From the NCBI RefSeq assembly GCF_004359545.1, contig NZ_SCWB01000006.1, positions 1 to 64,000 on the forward strand: a stretch of 64,000 nucleotides of DNA. The letters run 5' to 3'. Source of the DNA: Macrococcus lamae (GTDB lineage Bacteria; Bacillota; Bacilli; Staphylococcales; Staphylococcaceae). The notes beneath the pieces were generated by a model, which made no database searches, was not told where the DNA came from, and saw only the letters and a list, made by a program, of their open reading frames with translations. A program made the translations under genes and the position numbers. Below, one piece after another: positions 1 to 9,620 of the stretch; positions within the stretch are counted from its first letter, which is position 1, and each line of letters starts with the position of its first letter.

Positions 1-110
1 AATTCACGAAATCATATAAGTAAAAAAATGGATGATTACTACCTCTGTTTAGGTGTTTTCAAATTTTAAATTTTCGAAGAAAAGTAAATATCAGAAATTT
101 CAGTCTTTAT

Positions 111-146
111 TTATGCAACACTAGTGATCCATAATAACTTATTCAT
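111..146 (-). pseudogene. 11-codon stub of a third gene in the PadR operon
   Basis: Directly after the DUF1700 stop there is a strong ribosome binding site (AAAGGAGG, inside the last codons of the upstream gene) followed by an ATG at 146. The frame reads MNKLLWITSVA and then hits TAA at 111-113. PadR-DUF1700 pairs are often followed by a gene for an N-terminally anchored DUF4097-type protein, and these residues look like the start of its membrane anchor. Nothing downstream continues the frame; bases 1-110 are AT-rich with stops. It is either a remnant of a deleted gene or a chance stub. Confidence 0.35.
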
Positions 147-147
147 A

Positions 148-702
148 TTATTCGCCTCCTTTAACGGTTCTAATATTCCATCTTGCATAATTAACCAGTA
201 ATTTGTTTACGGCTTTAATGACGTAGAACAGTCCGATACTTAACAATATGCCGGCACCTACTGACGCAATAACCATGAATCCTTCAAACCAGCTGACTGC
301 TGCGACACCATTGAACAGAAAATCTAATAACAGAAATAGCGGTGATAGAATAAACATGAGTGCTGCAAATGCTGCGCTGATGACCAGTGAAATATAAATC
401 ATTAGCGGGATCGATACAAAGAATATATTCAGTACGCTCAGTCCTATTGTGGCCATAACTGCCTGCATTGCATTGGATGTCGTTGGATGTTGTTCTGCTC
501 TTACTACTGAATAGTCGGCTTTAAGCTCTCTCGCTACTCTATCAGGATGTCCAAGCTGATCCGCAATCTGCTGCTCGCTATGACCATCCATTAATCCCTC
601 TTCAAAATGTGATTCATAATCGAACATAATAGATTCTCTTTCTTTTTCAGGCAAACCTTTTAAGTTACGGTACAGCTGATCCAAATAGTCTTTTCTAGAC
701 AT
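148..702 (-). CDS. DUF1700 (HAAS domain) membrane protein, partner of PadR regulator
   Basis: This is a 184-residue protein. Residues 1-65 are a soluble alpha-helical HAAS-type domain (YLDQL, LPEKER, DYESHFEEG and a DRVARELKADY helix). About three hydrophobic segments follow between residues 78 and 170, with a short basic tail. DUF1700 proteins are typically encoded just downstream of a PadR-family repressor and are thought to act as membrane sensors or regulators of cell-envelope stress; that role is family knowledge, not shown here. Its ATG lies inside the last codons of the padR-like gene (8-nt overlap) behind a GGAGG site, so the two genes are translationally coupled. Confidence 0.85.
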   Translation of the reverse strand: MSRKDYLDQLYRNLKGLPEKERESIMFDYESHFEEGLMDGHSEQQIADQLGHPDRVARELKADYSVVRAEQHPTTSNAMQAVMATIGLSVLNIFFVSIPLMIYISLVISAAFAALMFILSPLFLLLDFLFNGVAAVSWFEGFMVIASVGAGILLSIGLFYVIKAVNKLLVNYARWNIRTVKGGE

Positions 703-1021
703 AGCGATTTCCTCCTTTATTTAATAGTTTCTCAACAGATTGTTTAAGTTCTGACCATTCATCTTCTAAATATATTAAATGTTCTTTACCGCTGCCAGTG
801 ATAGAATAATATTTTCTGGCCGGCCCTCCCGAGTTTTGACCTATATAAGTATCCAGATGACCCTCGTTCACGAGCCTTCTCAACATGGGATATAATGTAC
901 CATCCGCAATGGATAACACGCCTGAAATATTCTGTGACAGCTCATAGCCATATTGATCCCTTACAGCAATTTCGTGTAGCACCACTAGTTCCAGTACACC
1001 TTTTTTCAGCTGAATATTCAT
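695..1021 (-). CDS. PadR-family transcriptional regulator
   Basis: This 108-residue protein is one winged helix: LKKGVLELVVLHEIAVRD, then YGYELSQNI, the wing region with GTLYPMLRRLVNEG, and RKYYSITGSG. The length fits the short PadR-s1 subfamily, which lacks a long C-terminal dimerisation helix. The ATG at 1021 has CAGGAG seven bases upstream. It is the first gene of a minus-strand operon with the DUF1700 gene. PadR proteins usually repress their own operon, and a long inverted repeat surrounds the promoter just upstream (1035-1107). The inducer is unknown. Confidence 0.9.
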   Translation of the reverse strand: MNIQLKKGVLELVVLHEIAVRDQYGYELSQNISGVLSIADGTLYPMLRRLVNEGHLDTYIGQNSGGPARKYYSITGSGKEHLIYLEDEWSELKQSVEKLLNKGGNRYV

Positions 1022-1034
1022 TGATTTACTCCTG

Positions 1035-1107
1035 ACTAGTATACATACCGATATAGTTATACAAAAAATATATTACTTTTTACAACTATATCGTAACATA
1101 CACTAGT
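1035..1107 (-). promoter_or_regulatory. Promoter and probable PadR operator (nested inverted repeat)
   Basis: A perfect 10-bp inverted repeat, CGATATAGTT (1049-1058) and AACTATATCG (1084-1093), is itself flanked by ACTAGT on both sides (1035-1040 and 1102-1107). Between the arms on the minus strand lie a -35-like TTGTAA and a -10-like TATAAC about 18 bases apart, serving the padR-like gene. Repressor bound to both arms would cover the promoter, so autoregulation is the simple inference. Confidence 0.6.
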
Positions 1108-1262
1108 GAATATAACAATATAGATAAACTATTTTTATTATAAAAAATAAGGTATTCTAGTTATACATCTTTTTCAAATCTTGAAAAAATCTATATGTTC
1201 AAACTTCGCTACTTTTAAAGAAGCAGATTTAGAAGTAATTACTACTAATTAAGGAGCCCTTT

Positions 1263-1820
1263 ATGAAACCTATTATTCCAAAAAGTCCTGACTGCCCTGA
1301 TCTATCTCATGAAGAAATTGAATTTTTAACATCTACTGTTTTCGGTCTGAAAACAGCACCTCAGACGTGTGATGCCATATTCTTATTTTCCGGGACTCAT
1401 CCAGGTCATTGGGAAAAAACAATTGAAGCTTTTGATAAAGGATATTCCAGTAAAATCATCGTTACCGGGGGAAGAAGCATTACAGGAGAAGTACATAAAG
1501 ATTGGAATTATGCTGATATGACGGAAGCTGAAGTGATTATTCATCATTTATTAGAAGCAGGCATACCGGAGAGTTCTATCGTTTATGAGAACAAATCAAC
1601 TAACACATTAGAAAATGTTATTTTCGCAAAAGACGTCTTTGATTTCAGTTCTATCAATACACTGATGTTCATCTGTAAGAGCCATGCCACTGGAAGACAA
1701 TGGCGCACGCTTACTAAACATTTACCAGATCACATTTCTTATATCCCTTACACATTTGATACTGTTTATAAAGATGTCACTGTTTCAAGAGATAACTGGA
1801 TGGATTCAGAAATCGGCTGA
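1263..1820 (+). CDS. YdcF-like (DUF218) protein, interrupted near its C-terminus by TGA
   Basis: The 185 residues before the stop show the DUF218/YdcF fold: a core strand CDAIFLFSG, then IIVTGG, a TEAEVIIHHLLEAGIPESSI segment, the ENKSTNTLENVIFAKDVF motif and FICKSHATGRQWRT. The family includes YdcF and SanA/ElyC-like proteins; substrates are mostly unknown. The ATG has AAGGAG six bases upstream. The stop at 1818-1820 is suspicious: the same frame continues for 23 more codons (SRVWGEYLRILHYGDKGDI and beyond) to a TGA at 1890-1892, which looks like the normal amphipathic tail of the family. The gene is therefore either freshly truncated or carries a sequencing error. Confidence 0.75.
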   Translation: MKPIIPKSPDCPDLSHEEIEFLTSTVFGLKTAPQTCDAIFLFSGTHPGHWEKTIEAFDKGYSSKIIVTGGRSITGEVHKDWNYADMTEAEVIIHHLLEAGIPESSIVYENKSTNTLENVIFAKDVFDFSSINTLMFICKSHATGRQWRTLTKHLPDHISYIPYTFDTVYKDVTVSRDNWMDSEIG

Positions 1821-1948
1821 TCAAGAGTCTGGGGAGAATACTTAAGAATTCTTCATTATGGGGATAAAGGAGATATTACAAAATTAAACTGAAGCCTTTA
1901 ATCTCAAAAAGATTTTCATACGAAGTCATTCACTATAAGACGATAAAT

Positions 1949-1988
1949 AAAAAAATGAGTCCTCATATCAAATGAGGTCTCATTTTTT
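1949..1988. terminator. Bidirectional rho-independent terminator
   Basis: The hairpin AAATGAG-T-CCTCAT / ATGAGG-T-CTCATTT has an A-run before and a T-run after it. It lies between the converging YdcF-like gene and gatD and can serve both. Confidence 0.75.
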
Positions 1989-2046
1989 GTTAAGATGATT
2001 TAATATCAGTTTATTGTTGTTAATCACTTTAAAAACGTTTATCACT

Positions 2047-2769
2047 CTACTTCTCCGCAAGCAACCGGTCTATAATGACTTTCTTCGCATTTTCTTCTAC
2101 GATATTATCGCCGTCCATTGATCCAAACTCGATGTTTTTACGTTCACAGGCGGCTTTCAGAAGGTAGTCTGTGATTTCATGGTTTTTCGGCAGAATTGGT
2201 CCGTGCAGATAAGTTCCGAGCAGATTCTTATAATGCAGACCTTCTTTTTTGTCGGTATCATTGTTGCCGTAGCCTGAGATGACGTTACCGAGTGTGCCGT
2301 ATGGATGATATGTTCTACCGCCGTGGTTCTCAAAGCCGACGATCTGGCCGAATGTCTCTGATTCAATGACAATGTTGCCTGTCAGTCGGTCTTTCTTTGA
2401 CTCCGTGTAGAAGTCCAGGATATTCAGTCCTGGTAGTGACTGGCCGTCCGGTGTCACATATTTTTCGCCTAAAAACTGATAGCCACCGCAGATCGTAAGC
2501 GCAGGCACACCGTCTTCAATGGCTGCTTTGAAATCGTCTTTTATTCTGAACAGCTCCTGTGTCGCAATGGCCTGTTCACGGTCGCTGCCGCCGCCGATAA
2601 AGAGTATATCCGCTTCACTGAGTGATAGTCCCGTTGTCTCTTTGACGTCGGTGACTTTGACATCGATGCCGCGCCATTTCGCACGTTTTGTCAGAGCGAT
2701 GATATTCCCGATATCGCCGTATAAGTTTAATTTGTCCGGCATAAAGTGATAAATATTAATCGAAGACAT
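2047..2769 (-). CDS. gatD: Lipid II isoglutaminyl synthase, glutaminase subunit GatD
   Basis: GatD releases ammonia from glutamine and passes it to MurT, which amidates the D-glutamate of the lipid II stem peptide at the cytoplasmic membrane face. The 240-residue protein is a class I glutamine amidotransferase (CobB/CobQ-like). Visible features are [10 protein letters not shown], the nucleophile Cys94 in ICGGYQFLG, His189 in TYLHGP and Arg128, positions that match those described for S. aureus GatD. The ATG overlaps the stop of murT by one base (TGATG), giving tight coupling and equal expression of the two subunits. Amidation is needed for efficient peptidoglycan cross-linking in staphylococci. 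Confidence 0.96.
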   Translation of the reverse strand: MSSINIYHFMPDKLNLYGDIGNIIALTKRAKWRGIDVKVTDVKETTGLSLSEADILFIGGGSDREQAIATQELFRIKDDFKAAIEDGVPALTICGGYQFLGEKYVTPDGQSLPGLNILDFYTESKKDRLTGNIVIESETFGQIVGFENHGGRTYHPYGTLGNVISGYGNNDTDKKEGLHYKNLLGTYLHGPILPKNHEITDYLLKAACERKNIEFGSMDGDNIVEENAKKVIIDRLLAEK

Positions 2770-4079
2770 CAGTTGTCCTCCTTAAAGAAGTTTGTCAGTG
2801 TACGATGCATCGGTTCAAGCGATGTATAGTTTGGTATGCATACGGTATATGATGGATGATTAAGAGCGGCTTTCGTCGCTGTCGTGATGTCTCGGATGAC
2901 TTCAACAGGCACTCCGATTTCTGCATATTTCAGTCTGACTGCCAGTTCTTCTGCGCGGTTACCCGCACAGTATATGGTGCTGATGGTCTGACGTTCGAGC
3001 TTCTCAAAATCTGCATCCCAGATCCACGAAATATCACGCCCGTCTGCGCCATTATCGTTCAAGCTGATCAAGTAACTCTTCTCACCATCGATTTTCTCAC
3101 CGACAGAGAGACTCGCATTCAGCCCGGCCGGGTTTTTGGCAAGATTGATGATTGCTTCTTTCTCTCCGTTCGTGAAATACTGCATGCGACCGTTATCAGA
3201 AGCATAACTTTCAAATCCCATTCTTATCGCTTCATCAGTCAATTCTAGTTCTTTCAGTACACTGTATGCTGCAATAATGTTGAATACATTGAAGTCCCCC
3301 GCGAGCTTCATATTGAATGATTCGCCGTTGATGACCGGTACTAAATACGGGTTCTCAGCTAGTGCTTCTATTTCGTAGGTCGGTTCTGCACGGCTGAAGC
3401 CGCATTCGCATGTGTAATGACCGATCTGGTTATAATGGATGGCACTGTATTCCAGTAGTCTACCGCAGTTCGGACAGTATTTGCTTTCGATCATCGTACT
3501 TTCTTCGAACTGATGAATGCCTGCTTTCATACCATAGTAAACGACATCATCACTTGCGATTTTTAGCCGTGATACAAATGGATCATCAGCATTTAATATA
3601 AGTTTGATGCCCTTATCTTTAATATGTTCAGCAATACCGTCGACTAATATATCGATCTCACCGAAGCGGTCCATCTGGTCGCGGAAGAAGTTCGTAAACA
3701 CCATCATAGTCGGCGTCATTTCATTTAGGACACGCGGAATCGAACCTTCGTCGATTTCTATGATGGCAAGCTTCGTATCTTTCTTCGTCTGTGCAATGAA
3801 ACTTGATGTAATCCCCGCTGCCATATTGGCACCTTCTGTATTATGAACAATCTTAATATGATTTGTCTTTAACGTATGACCGATTAAATTTGACGTTGTT
3901 GTCTTACCATTTGTTCCGGAGATAAAGACGACGGCATCGACCGAAGATGCTAACTTCCTTAAAATCTGCGGGTCTATTTTACGGGCAAGCTGTCCTGGCA
4001 GGTCTGTGCCTCGTTTCCCTGCAGCAATACTCGCGCGTCTCGCTGCTTTTGCTATTAATTTCGCTGAAAAAGTTCTCAT
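2769..4079 (-). CDS. murT: Lipid II isoglutaminyl synthase, Mur ligase-like subunit MurT
   Basis: MurT is the ATP-dependent subunit that activates the lipid II D-glutamate carboxylate for amidation with ammonia from GatD. The 436-residue protein has a Mur ligase centre with the P-loop GTNGKTT (residues 55-61), a Cys4 zinc ribbon inserted at about 202-226 (CPNC and CEC), and the C-terminal DUF1727 domain with [14 protein letters not shown] containing the likely catalytic Asp. The ATG at 4079 is chosen because AGGAGG stands seven bases upstream; a longer frame to 4100 has no such site. First gene of the murT-gatD operon, divergent from the exonuclease gene. Confidence 0.96.
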   Translation of the reverse strand: MRTFSAKLIAKAARRASIAAGKRGTDLPGQLARKIDPQILRKLASSVDAVVFISGTNGKTTTSNLIGHTLKTNHIKIVHNTEGANMAAGITSSFIAQTKKDTKLAIIEIDEGSIPRVLNEMTPTMMVFTNFFRDQMDRFGEIDILVDGIAEHIKDKGIKLILNADDPFVSRLKIASDDVVYYGMKAGIHQFEESTMIESKYCPNCGRLLEYSAIHYNQIGHYTCECGFSRAEPTYEIEALAENPYLVPVINGESFNMKLAGDFNVFNIIAAYSVLKELELTDEAIRMGFESYASDNGRMQYFTNGEKEAIINLAKNPAGLNASLSVGEKIDGEKSYLISLNDNGADGRDISWIWDADFEKLERQTISTIYCAGNRAEELAVRLKYAEIGVPVEVIRDITTATKAALNHPSYTVCIPNYTSLEPMHRTLTNFFKEDN

Positions 4080-4210
4080 GGCAACCTCCTTGATTAACAA
4101 TTTATTATAACATTTGAGACGATAACTATGCCTTTATTTTCTCTTAAATCTCATTTAAGGCACATATCTTTATTTTTCTGTAAAATAGAGAGAAATAAGG
4201 GGGAACGTTA

Positions 4211-5104
4211 ATGAATGAATTTATAGCGCTGGATTTTGAAACAGCAAACGGGAAACCGGCAAGCGTCTGCAGTGTCGGAATGGTTAAAGTGAAGGACAAT
4301 TTGATGACAGAGACATTCTATACGTTAGTGAACCCGGAAACCTATTTCTCGAAGGGAAATATCTCTGTTCACGGGATTAAAGCAGAAGATGTTGAAGAAG
4401 CCCCACTTTTCCCTGAAGTCTATCAGCATATGCTCGACTTCATCGGCGAGCTGCCAGTTGTGGCTCACTTTGCACGGTTCGACATGAATGTGCTGCATGC
4501 CTCAATAGAACGTTACGGTCTTGAGATGCCAACTTTAAGATATTTCTGCTCATGCAATATGGCTCGTAAAACTGTCAAAAATCATAGCTACAGTCTGAAA
4601 AATATGATGGCCTACTACAACCTTGATTTTCATGGACATCACCATGCATTGAATGATGCCAAGGCGAGCGCGATGATCACAGTCAGACTGCTGAAATCTT
4701 ATCCATCGCTTGATGAGTATTTGAAGAAAAACCGCTACTATTTATCTTCCATGAAAAATAAATCATCTAAACGTGCACAGCTTGACCGCTACAACAAGGA
4801 TCTCGCGAGTGTCAAATCATCTGTCAGCGAGTTCGATATGACGCACCCGTTTCATGGCAAATCAATTGCCATCACCGGCACGCTTCACATGAAACGTAAA
4901 GATATCGTACAATATATCGTCGATCACGGCGGCACTTTCGAGCCTGATATTAATGAACCGGTTGATGTGTTCATCTTCGGCAAACAGAAATCTGGCAAAC
5001 CATCAAAAAAAGAGACAATCATCAAAAACAAGATTGCCTCGGGTCATGAGATATTACTATTAAGCGATGATAAGCTGCAGCAGCTGATTACATTTTATCA
5101 GTAA
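4211..5104 (+). CDS. DnaQ-like 3'-5' exonuclease with C-terminal BRCT domain
   Basis: The 297-residue protein starts with a DEDDh exonuclease domain: DFETAN (Asp8, Glu10), HFARFDMNVL with the second Asp, and HHALNDAKASA with the His and last Asp (about residues 145-153). A linker follows and then a BRCT domain from about residue 213 (HPFHGKSIAITGTL, DHGGTFEPDINEPVDVFIFG). This architecture is typical of stand-alone staphylococcal exonucleases annotated as DNA polymerase III epsilon-like; DNA repair or proofreading is a reasonable role. A GGGGGGAAC site precedes the ATG. It is divergent from murT, as in other staphylococci. Confidence 0.9.
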   Translation: MNEFIALDFETANGKPASVCSVGMVKVKDNLMTETFYTLVNPETYFSKGNISVHGIKAEDVEEAPLFPEVYQHMLDFIGELPVVAHFARFDMNVLHASIERYGLEMPTLRYFCSCNMARKTVKNHSYSLKNMMAYYNLDFHGHHHALNDAKASAMITVRLLKSYPSLDEYLKKNRYYLSSMKNKSSKRAQLDRYNKDLASVKSSVSEFDMTHPFHGKSIAITGTLHMKRKDIVQYIVDHGGTFEPDINEPVDVFIFGKQKSGKPSKKETIIKNKIASGHEILLLSDDKLQQLITFYQ

Positions 5105-5305
5105 TTACTTCCTATTTCGCATATTATCTTTAATGCTTGCTCTGGAAATAGGGCGTTCCAGCTTGTGGTCCACCCAAAACAGAAATGCTGCTATTAAAAT
5201 AATAGCGATCAGTTTCAATGGCTCAAATCCATTTTCAATAGTATTCATGACGAACATTGCTATCAGTACTGCTGTAATTCCTATAATAGAAAACTTGAAT
5301 TTCAT
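5105..5305 (-). CDS. Small two-helix membrane protein
   Basis: Sixty-six residues with two hydrophobic segments (IIGITAVLIAMFVMNTI, then LIAIILIAAFLFWV) and a basic tail. I do not recognise a family. The ATG at 5305 is preceded by GAGGAAA, which overlaps the dinB stop codon; an in-frame TTG seven codons earlier is a poorer start. It is the last gene of the metallophosphatase-methyltransferase-dinB chain. No function can be inferred. Confidence 0.6.
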   Translation of the reverse strand: MKFKFSIIGITAVLIAMFVMNTIENGFEPLKLIAIILIAAFLFWVDHKLERPISRASIKDNMRNRK

Positions 5306-5322
5306 AATAATCACTCGTTTCC

Positions 5323-6390
5323 TCAAATAAAATCATAAATGGTCATATTCATGAACTGACGTTCTTCTAGATTCCCGACTGAGACCCCGACTAAACGTAT
5401 CGGACGGTCGGGATTTTTGAGAGACGTATACAAATCATAACATACATTGTAAATATCTGTAGCGTCTGAGATTCGGTACGGCAGCTTCAACTGTTTCGAA
5501 GTCGCACGGAAATCAAATTCCTTCATCTTCACAGTGATGACGTCTCCTGACAAATCATATCTGCTCAATTTGTCACTAACTTGCTGAGACAGCTGTCTAA
5601 TGATAGCAAGTATTTCTTCATCATCATTTTTATCGACTTCAAAGGTGGTTTCCTTACCGATAGACTTTCTAATACGTTCTGATTTGACGACAGAATGGTC
5701 AATTCCTCTGGCGTATTGATAAAGTCTTGGTCCCCGCTTTCCGAACTTCTTGATTAATTCGTTCTCAGATAGCTTAAACAGATCCTGTCCATTATGGATA
5801 CCGTCCTGCTTCATCTTCTCCTCTGTCACCTGCCCGACACCGGGAAATGCACCGATCGGGAGACTCATCAGCAGGTCATGAACATTTCCGTGATGAATAA
5901 CTGTCAGCCCGTCCGGCTTGTTCATGCCTGAAGACAGCTTAGCAAGAAATTTATTGTAGGAGACGCCGGCTGAACACGTAAGACACGTCGCTTCCAGAAT
6001 ATCACGTTTAATGAATGCAGCTATTTGTGAGGCCGGCATATCGCGTCTGACGAGATGTGTGATATCCAAATACGCTTCGTCAAATGCTACAGGTTGGACA
6101 TGTTCCGTGTAACTTCTGAAGATCGCCATAATCTTCTCTGATTCCGCGCGGTACACATCAAAACGTGGCCTGACGTAATAGCCATCGGGACAGAGCTGAT
6201 GAGCCCGGTTTACTGGCATCGCTGAGTGGACACCGAATTTTCTTGCCTCGTAGCTTGCTGTCGCGACTACGCCTCTTGAACTTGATTTTCCTCCTACAAT
6301 GACAGGCTTGCCTTTCAGTCTTGGATTATCACGTTGTTCAATCTGCGCATAGAAGGCATCCATATCAATATGGAGTATTCTTCTTTCCAT
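5323..6390 (-). CDS. dinB: DNA polymerase IV
   Basis: A Y-family translesion polymerase of 355 residues. Visible are the first catalytic Asp in HIDMDAFYA (residues 8-15), the [13 protein letters not shown] steric-gate region, the catalytic pair in [11 protein letters not shown], the helix-hairpin-helix region with [10 protein letters not shown], and the C-terminal little-finger domain. It copies past damaged bases in a distributive way. The stop lies upstream of a small membrane-protein gene and the start is only four bases downstream of the methyltransferase stop. I see no LexA-type palindrome directly upstream, so any SOS control would have to come from a distant promoter. Confidence 0.95.
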   Translation of the reverse strand: MERRILHIDMDAFYAQIEQRDNPRLKGKPVIVGGKSSSRGVVATASYEARKFGVHSAMPVNRAHQLCPDGYYVRPRFDVYRAESEKIMAIFRSYTEHVQPVAFDEAYLDITHLVRRDMPASQIAAFIKRDILEATCLTCSAGVSYNKFLAKLSSGMNKPDGLTVIHHGNVHDLLMSLPIGAFPGVGQVTEEKMKQDGIHNGQDLFKLSENELIKKFGKRGPRLYQYARGIDHSVVKSERIRKSIGKETTFEVDKNDDEEILAIIRQLSQQVSDKLSRYDLSGDVITVKMKEFDFRATSKQLKLPYRISDATDIYNVCYDLYTSLKNPDRPIRLVGVSVGNLEERQFMNMTIYDFI

Positions 6391-6394
6391 AGCA

Positions 6395-7741
6395 TCATCC
6401 CTTTAATGTCATCTTACAGACTGCTTCGACATGGGTCGTCTGCGGGAACATGTCGACTGGAGTGATTTCTTCTATCTCATACAGCTCTGACAGACTTTGA
6501 ACATCACGCATCAACGTTGACGGATTACATGAGACATAGACAATACGGTCAGGTTTCAATTCTTTAAGCGTCTCTATAAAGACCGGGTCGCAACCTTTTC
6601 TTGGTGGATCGATCATTACAACGTGAGGCATCACACCTTGTGTCTTCCAATTGATAATGACATCTTCTGCTCTGCCTGCTTCGAAATGTGTATTGCTGAG
6701 CTGATTCAATGCAGCATTGTTTTTAGCATCCTCGATTGCTTTTTCTACTATTTCGACACCATAAACCCGCTCAGCATGCGATGCCATAAATAATCCAATT
6801 GTCCCTACACCGCAGTATGAATCAATGACATTCTGACGGCCGTTCAATTCAGCATAATCAAGTGCCTGCTGATACAACTTTTCCGTCTGTTCATGATTGA
6901 CCTGGTAAAAGCTCATATCCGAAATTTCGAATTTAAGGTGTGTCAATTCATCCTGAATCGTATCTTTTCCTCTGATCGTCTTTGATTGTCTGCCCATAAT
7001 TACATTCGTCCGTTCCTTGTTGACGTTCTGTCTGACACTGACAACTTCCGGAAACTTCTCCATCAGGCGTGCTGCTATTTCATCTGCCTGTTCAAGACGA
7101 TTATTTTTAGTGACTAAGACGACCATTGTTTCTTCGATTCTCGTACCGCTTCTGATAATGATGTGTCTTAAATTGCCGGTATGCCGCTGTTCGTCATAGA
7201 TACTGACGTTCAGTTCATTTAACAGGCGGCGCAGTTCATTCATGATAACATCGTGACTTTCCTTCTGAATGATGCATTCTTCAATCGGCACAATGTCGTG
7301 AGAACGCGGCTTATAGAATCCTGTCACAACCTCTTCTGCCTGCTTCACCGGCAGCTGACTCTTATTACGATAGCGCCATGGGTTTTCCATCCCGATGATC
7401 GGACGGACAGGAATATCAAGCTTTGTCATCTTGCGCACAAGATTTCTGACTTGTTCTTCTTTCATATTAAGCTGTGCTTCGTAGGATAAATGCTGAATAT
7501 TGCATCCTCCGCACTGGTAATAGTAGACGCACGGAGGAATCACTCTGTCTCCGCTCTCTTCATCGATGGATATGAGTTTACCGATACCAAATCCCTTACT
7601 TTTCTTGATGACTTTAATAGTAACTGTTTCACCTTTGGCTGTATTCGGTACAAATACAGGATATCCGTCAAACTTAATAACACCATTACCTTCATGCGTG
7701 TAATCAATGACTTGCCCTGTCAATATATCGTTTTTGTTCAT
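6395..7741 (-). CDS. rlmD: TrmA/RumA-family 23S rRNA (uracil-5-)-methyltransferase
   Basis: The 448-residue protein has an N-terminal TRAM RNA-binding domain (about 1-60), iron-sulphur cysteines in [10 protein letters not shown] plus EECIIQ, the SAM-binding motif [12 protein letters not shown], and the catalytic motifs DPPRKGCDP and [12 protein letters not shown] with the nucleophilic Cys. Such enzymes make 5-methyluridine in 23S rRNA (U1939 and/or U747 in E. coli numbering); which site this one uses cannot be read from sequence. Its ATG overlaps the stop of the upstream metallophosphatase by one base (TAATG). Confidence 0.9.
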   Translation of the reverse strand: MNKNDILTGQVIDYTHEGNGVIKFDGYPVFVPNTAKGETVTIKVIKKSKGFGIGKLISIDEESGDRVIPPCVYYYQCGGCNIQHLSYEAQLNMKEEQVRNLVRKMTKLDIPVRPIIGMENPWRYRNKSQLPVKQAEEVVTGFYKPRSHDIVPIEECIIQKESHDVIMNELRRLLNELNVSIYDEQRHTGNLRHIIIRSGTRIEETMVVLVTKNNRLEQADEIAARLMEKFPEVVSVRQNVNKERTNVIMGRQSKTIRGKDTIQDELTHLKFEISDMSFYQVNHEQTEKLYQQALDYAELNGRQNVIDSYCGVGTIGLFMASHAERVYGVEIVEKAIEDAKNNAALNQLSNTHFEAGRAEDVIINWKTQGVMPHVVMIDPPRKGCDPVFIETLKELKPDRIVYVSCNPSTLMRDVQSLSELYEIEEITPVDMFPQTTHVEAVCKMTLKG

Positions 7742-9510
7742 TAAATTCTCTCTTTCGTATTTACTTCTACCGCTATAAAATTATCTGCGAGTTCACTGAT
7801 GATTTTTGCGGGATAGTGATTGATGACATGTTGTGCATGTGCACTTGTCTTCATGCGATACACACCTTCCTCAGTGAATCTGAACGGCCAGATGGGACTG
7901 AAATCAGTGCCTTCTTCTTTGATATAGTCTATCACAGTTTCTCTGACATCAGTATCTTCTACTACTGCCGGAAAATCTTTCAGAAAAGGCGTGAAGTTCA
8001 CACGGTAATCATTTGTTAAGACAGTGAATACATCATTGTCATCGACTGTCCTTCCTTCAAATGAGAGCTCCTTAATCCGTTCGCTGTCACTCACTTGAAT
8101 ACCTGCGTGGTTATATCTTGCCTCTTCATTCAGGTCAATTAAGTAATCAAGCTCATAGAAGATGTCCATGTTGTAGCTCGGGAATCCGGGAGCAATGGAC
8201 TGATTGTCTTTCAGAAGGTACTCATCATCATAGCAGTTGAACGCAGAGGCACTCCACTCGAGCCATTCTTTCAGTATGCGGCCGTTCACTTCCACGGCTG
8301 TCAGTTTATTTGGGAACCGGTAAATACTGATGGCATCTTTAATGGTCACGTCGCCTCGTGGCACCATGACGTAGTCATTCGCACCGTCGCGTCCTGCCTT
8401 CAGCGGTGCAGATGTAGATATCAGCTGCTTAGTCTCCCCGTACTTCTTAATGTACGCATGCTTACCACTTCTTGCGACAAGCTCGACAGCCATGCTCGGT
8501 GCAAGCTGGCTGAAGAAGCTGTCGATAAAACGCGGTGTTTCACCGATTTTCTTATTGATATAGCTGAATATAGCCTGATGGGTTTCCTCGTTCAGTTCAA
8601 CAAGTGTGTCATCAATCGTCGTTTTGTCTTTAAGTTCTATGACTTCAGAGTGACCTGACTTAATTTCAAATCCCGCTGCTGTGCGTTTCAAGTTCAGTTC
8701 AATCTTACCGAGATGGCTCGCAAACGAAGCCGGCTGCACTGCATAAGTATGATGGATACGGCCGTAGTCTGCTGTCACATCTTCAGACGGAAACAGCTGG
8801 TGCGTATGACCAAAGATTATCGCATCTATGTCAGAAATAGAAGCGAGCAGATGAACTTGATTTTCAAGACCCGGCTCATTAGAAGCCGACGGATCAAAGC
8901 CTGTATGACATAGACAGATGACGACATCACATAGTGATCTTAGTTCTGCTGCACACGCTTTAGCTGCTGTATACATATCTTCAACTTGCACGTTATCGCG
9001 CAGCCATTTATCGTCCCACATCATGATTTGTTCTGGTACAACTCCTGTGACACCGACCTTGACTGTTGCGCCGTCGTCAAATGTCTTCTCGATAATGGTA
9101 TACGGCTGGAACAAATAATTACCGTCCATTGTTTTGACATTGCAGTTCACGACAGGAAAATTGGCCTTTGACATCGTCGTTCGTAAATAATCTAATCCAT
9201 AGTTGAACTCATGGTTACCAAGGGTCATCGCATCGTAGCCGATTGCATTCATCATTTGTATCATCGGATGCATTTCCGGCCGTTTATCTGCGGCATAATC
9301 AGCAATCAGACTGCCTTGCAGAATATCTCCGTTATCGAGCACGACTGTTGCAATATTTTCTTCCGCGTTCTTCTCTTGGATTTCTCTGATTTTACTGCCA
9401 GCGAGAATAAGACCATTCGTTTCCTGCGCTGTTTCCAAAAAATAGTCATACAGACTGATATGTGCATGAACATCTGTCGTTCCTAAAATCATTAATTGAT
9501 AATCTTTCAT
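7741..9510 (-). CDS. UshA/CpdB-family metallophosphatase (5'-nucleotidase-like), cytoplasmic
   Basis: The N-terminal calcineurin-like metallophosphatase domain shows the metal motifs GTTDVHAHI, DNGDILQG, LGNHEFNYG and FGHTHQLFP. The C-terminal half is the 5'-nucleotidase substrate domain (KAGRDGANDY, RFPNKL, YNMDIFYELDY). Most relatives are exported and hydrolyse nucleotides or 2',3'-cyclic nucleotides, but this protein starts directly at MKDYQLMILGTTD with no signal peptide, so it should act inside the cell. It is 589 residues long and heads an operon with the rRNA methyltransferase, dinB and a small membrane protein. The substrate is not predictable. Confidence 0.88.
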   Translation of the reverse strand: MKDYQLMILGTTDVHAHISLYDYFLETAQETNGLILAGSKIREIQEKNAEENIATVVLDNGDILQGSLIADYAADKRPEMHPMIQMMNAIGYDAMTLGNHEFNYGLDYLRTTMSKANFPVVNCNVKTMDGNYLFQPYTIIEKTFDDGATVKVGVTGVVPEQIMMWDDKWLRDNVQVEDMYTAAKACAAELRSLCDVVICLCHTGFDPSASNEPGLENQVHLLASISDIDAIIFGHTHQLFPSEDVTADYGRIHHTYAVQPASFASHLGKIELNLKRTAAGFEIKSGHSEVIELKDKTTIDDTLVELNEETHQAIFSYINKKIGETPRFIDSFFSQLAPSMAVELVARSGKHAYIKKYGETKQLISTSAPLKAGRDGANDYVMVPRGDVTIKDAISIYRFPNKLTAVEVNGRILKEWLEWSASAFNCYDDEYLLKDNQSIAPGFPSYNMDIFYELDYLIDLNEEARYNHAGIQVSDSERIKELSFEGRTVDDNDVFTVLTNDYRVNFTPFLKDFPAVVEDTDVRETVIDYIKEEGTDFSPIWPFRFTEEGVYRMKTSAHAQHVINHYPAKIISELADNFIAVEVNTKERI

Positions 9511-9620
9511 CGGTCTCCACCTTTCTATTCTATTTTATTCCAACATGAATTCATTGTCACATAGATTACATACAGGTGATATGGGTATAGGGAAGCAAGA
9601 CGATTAAAAGGAGTGTATGT

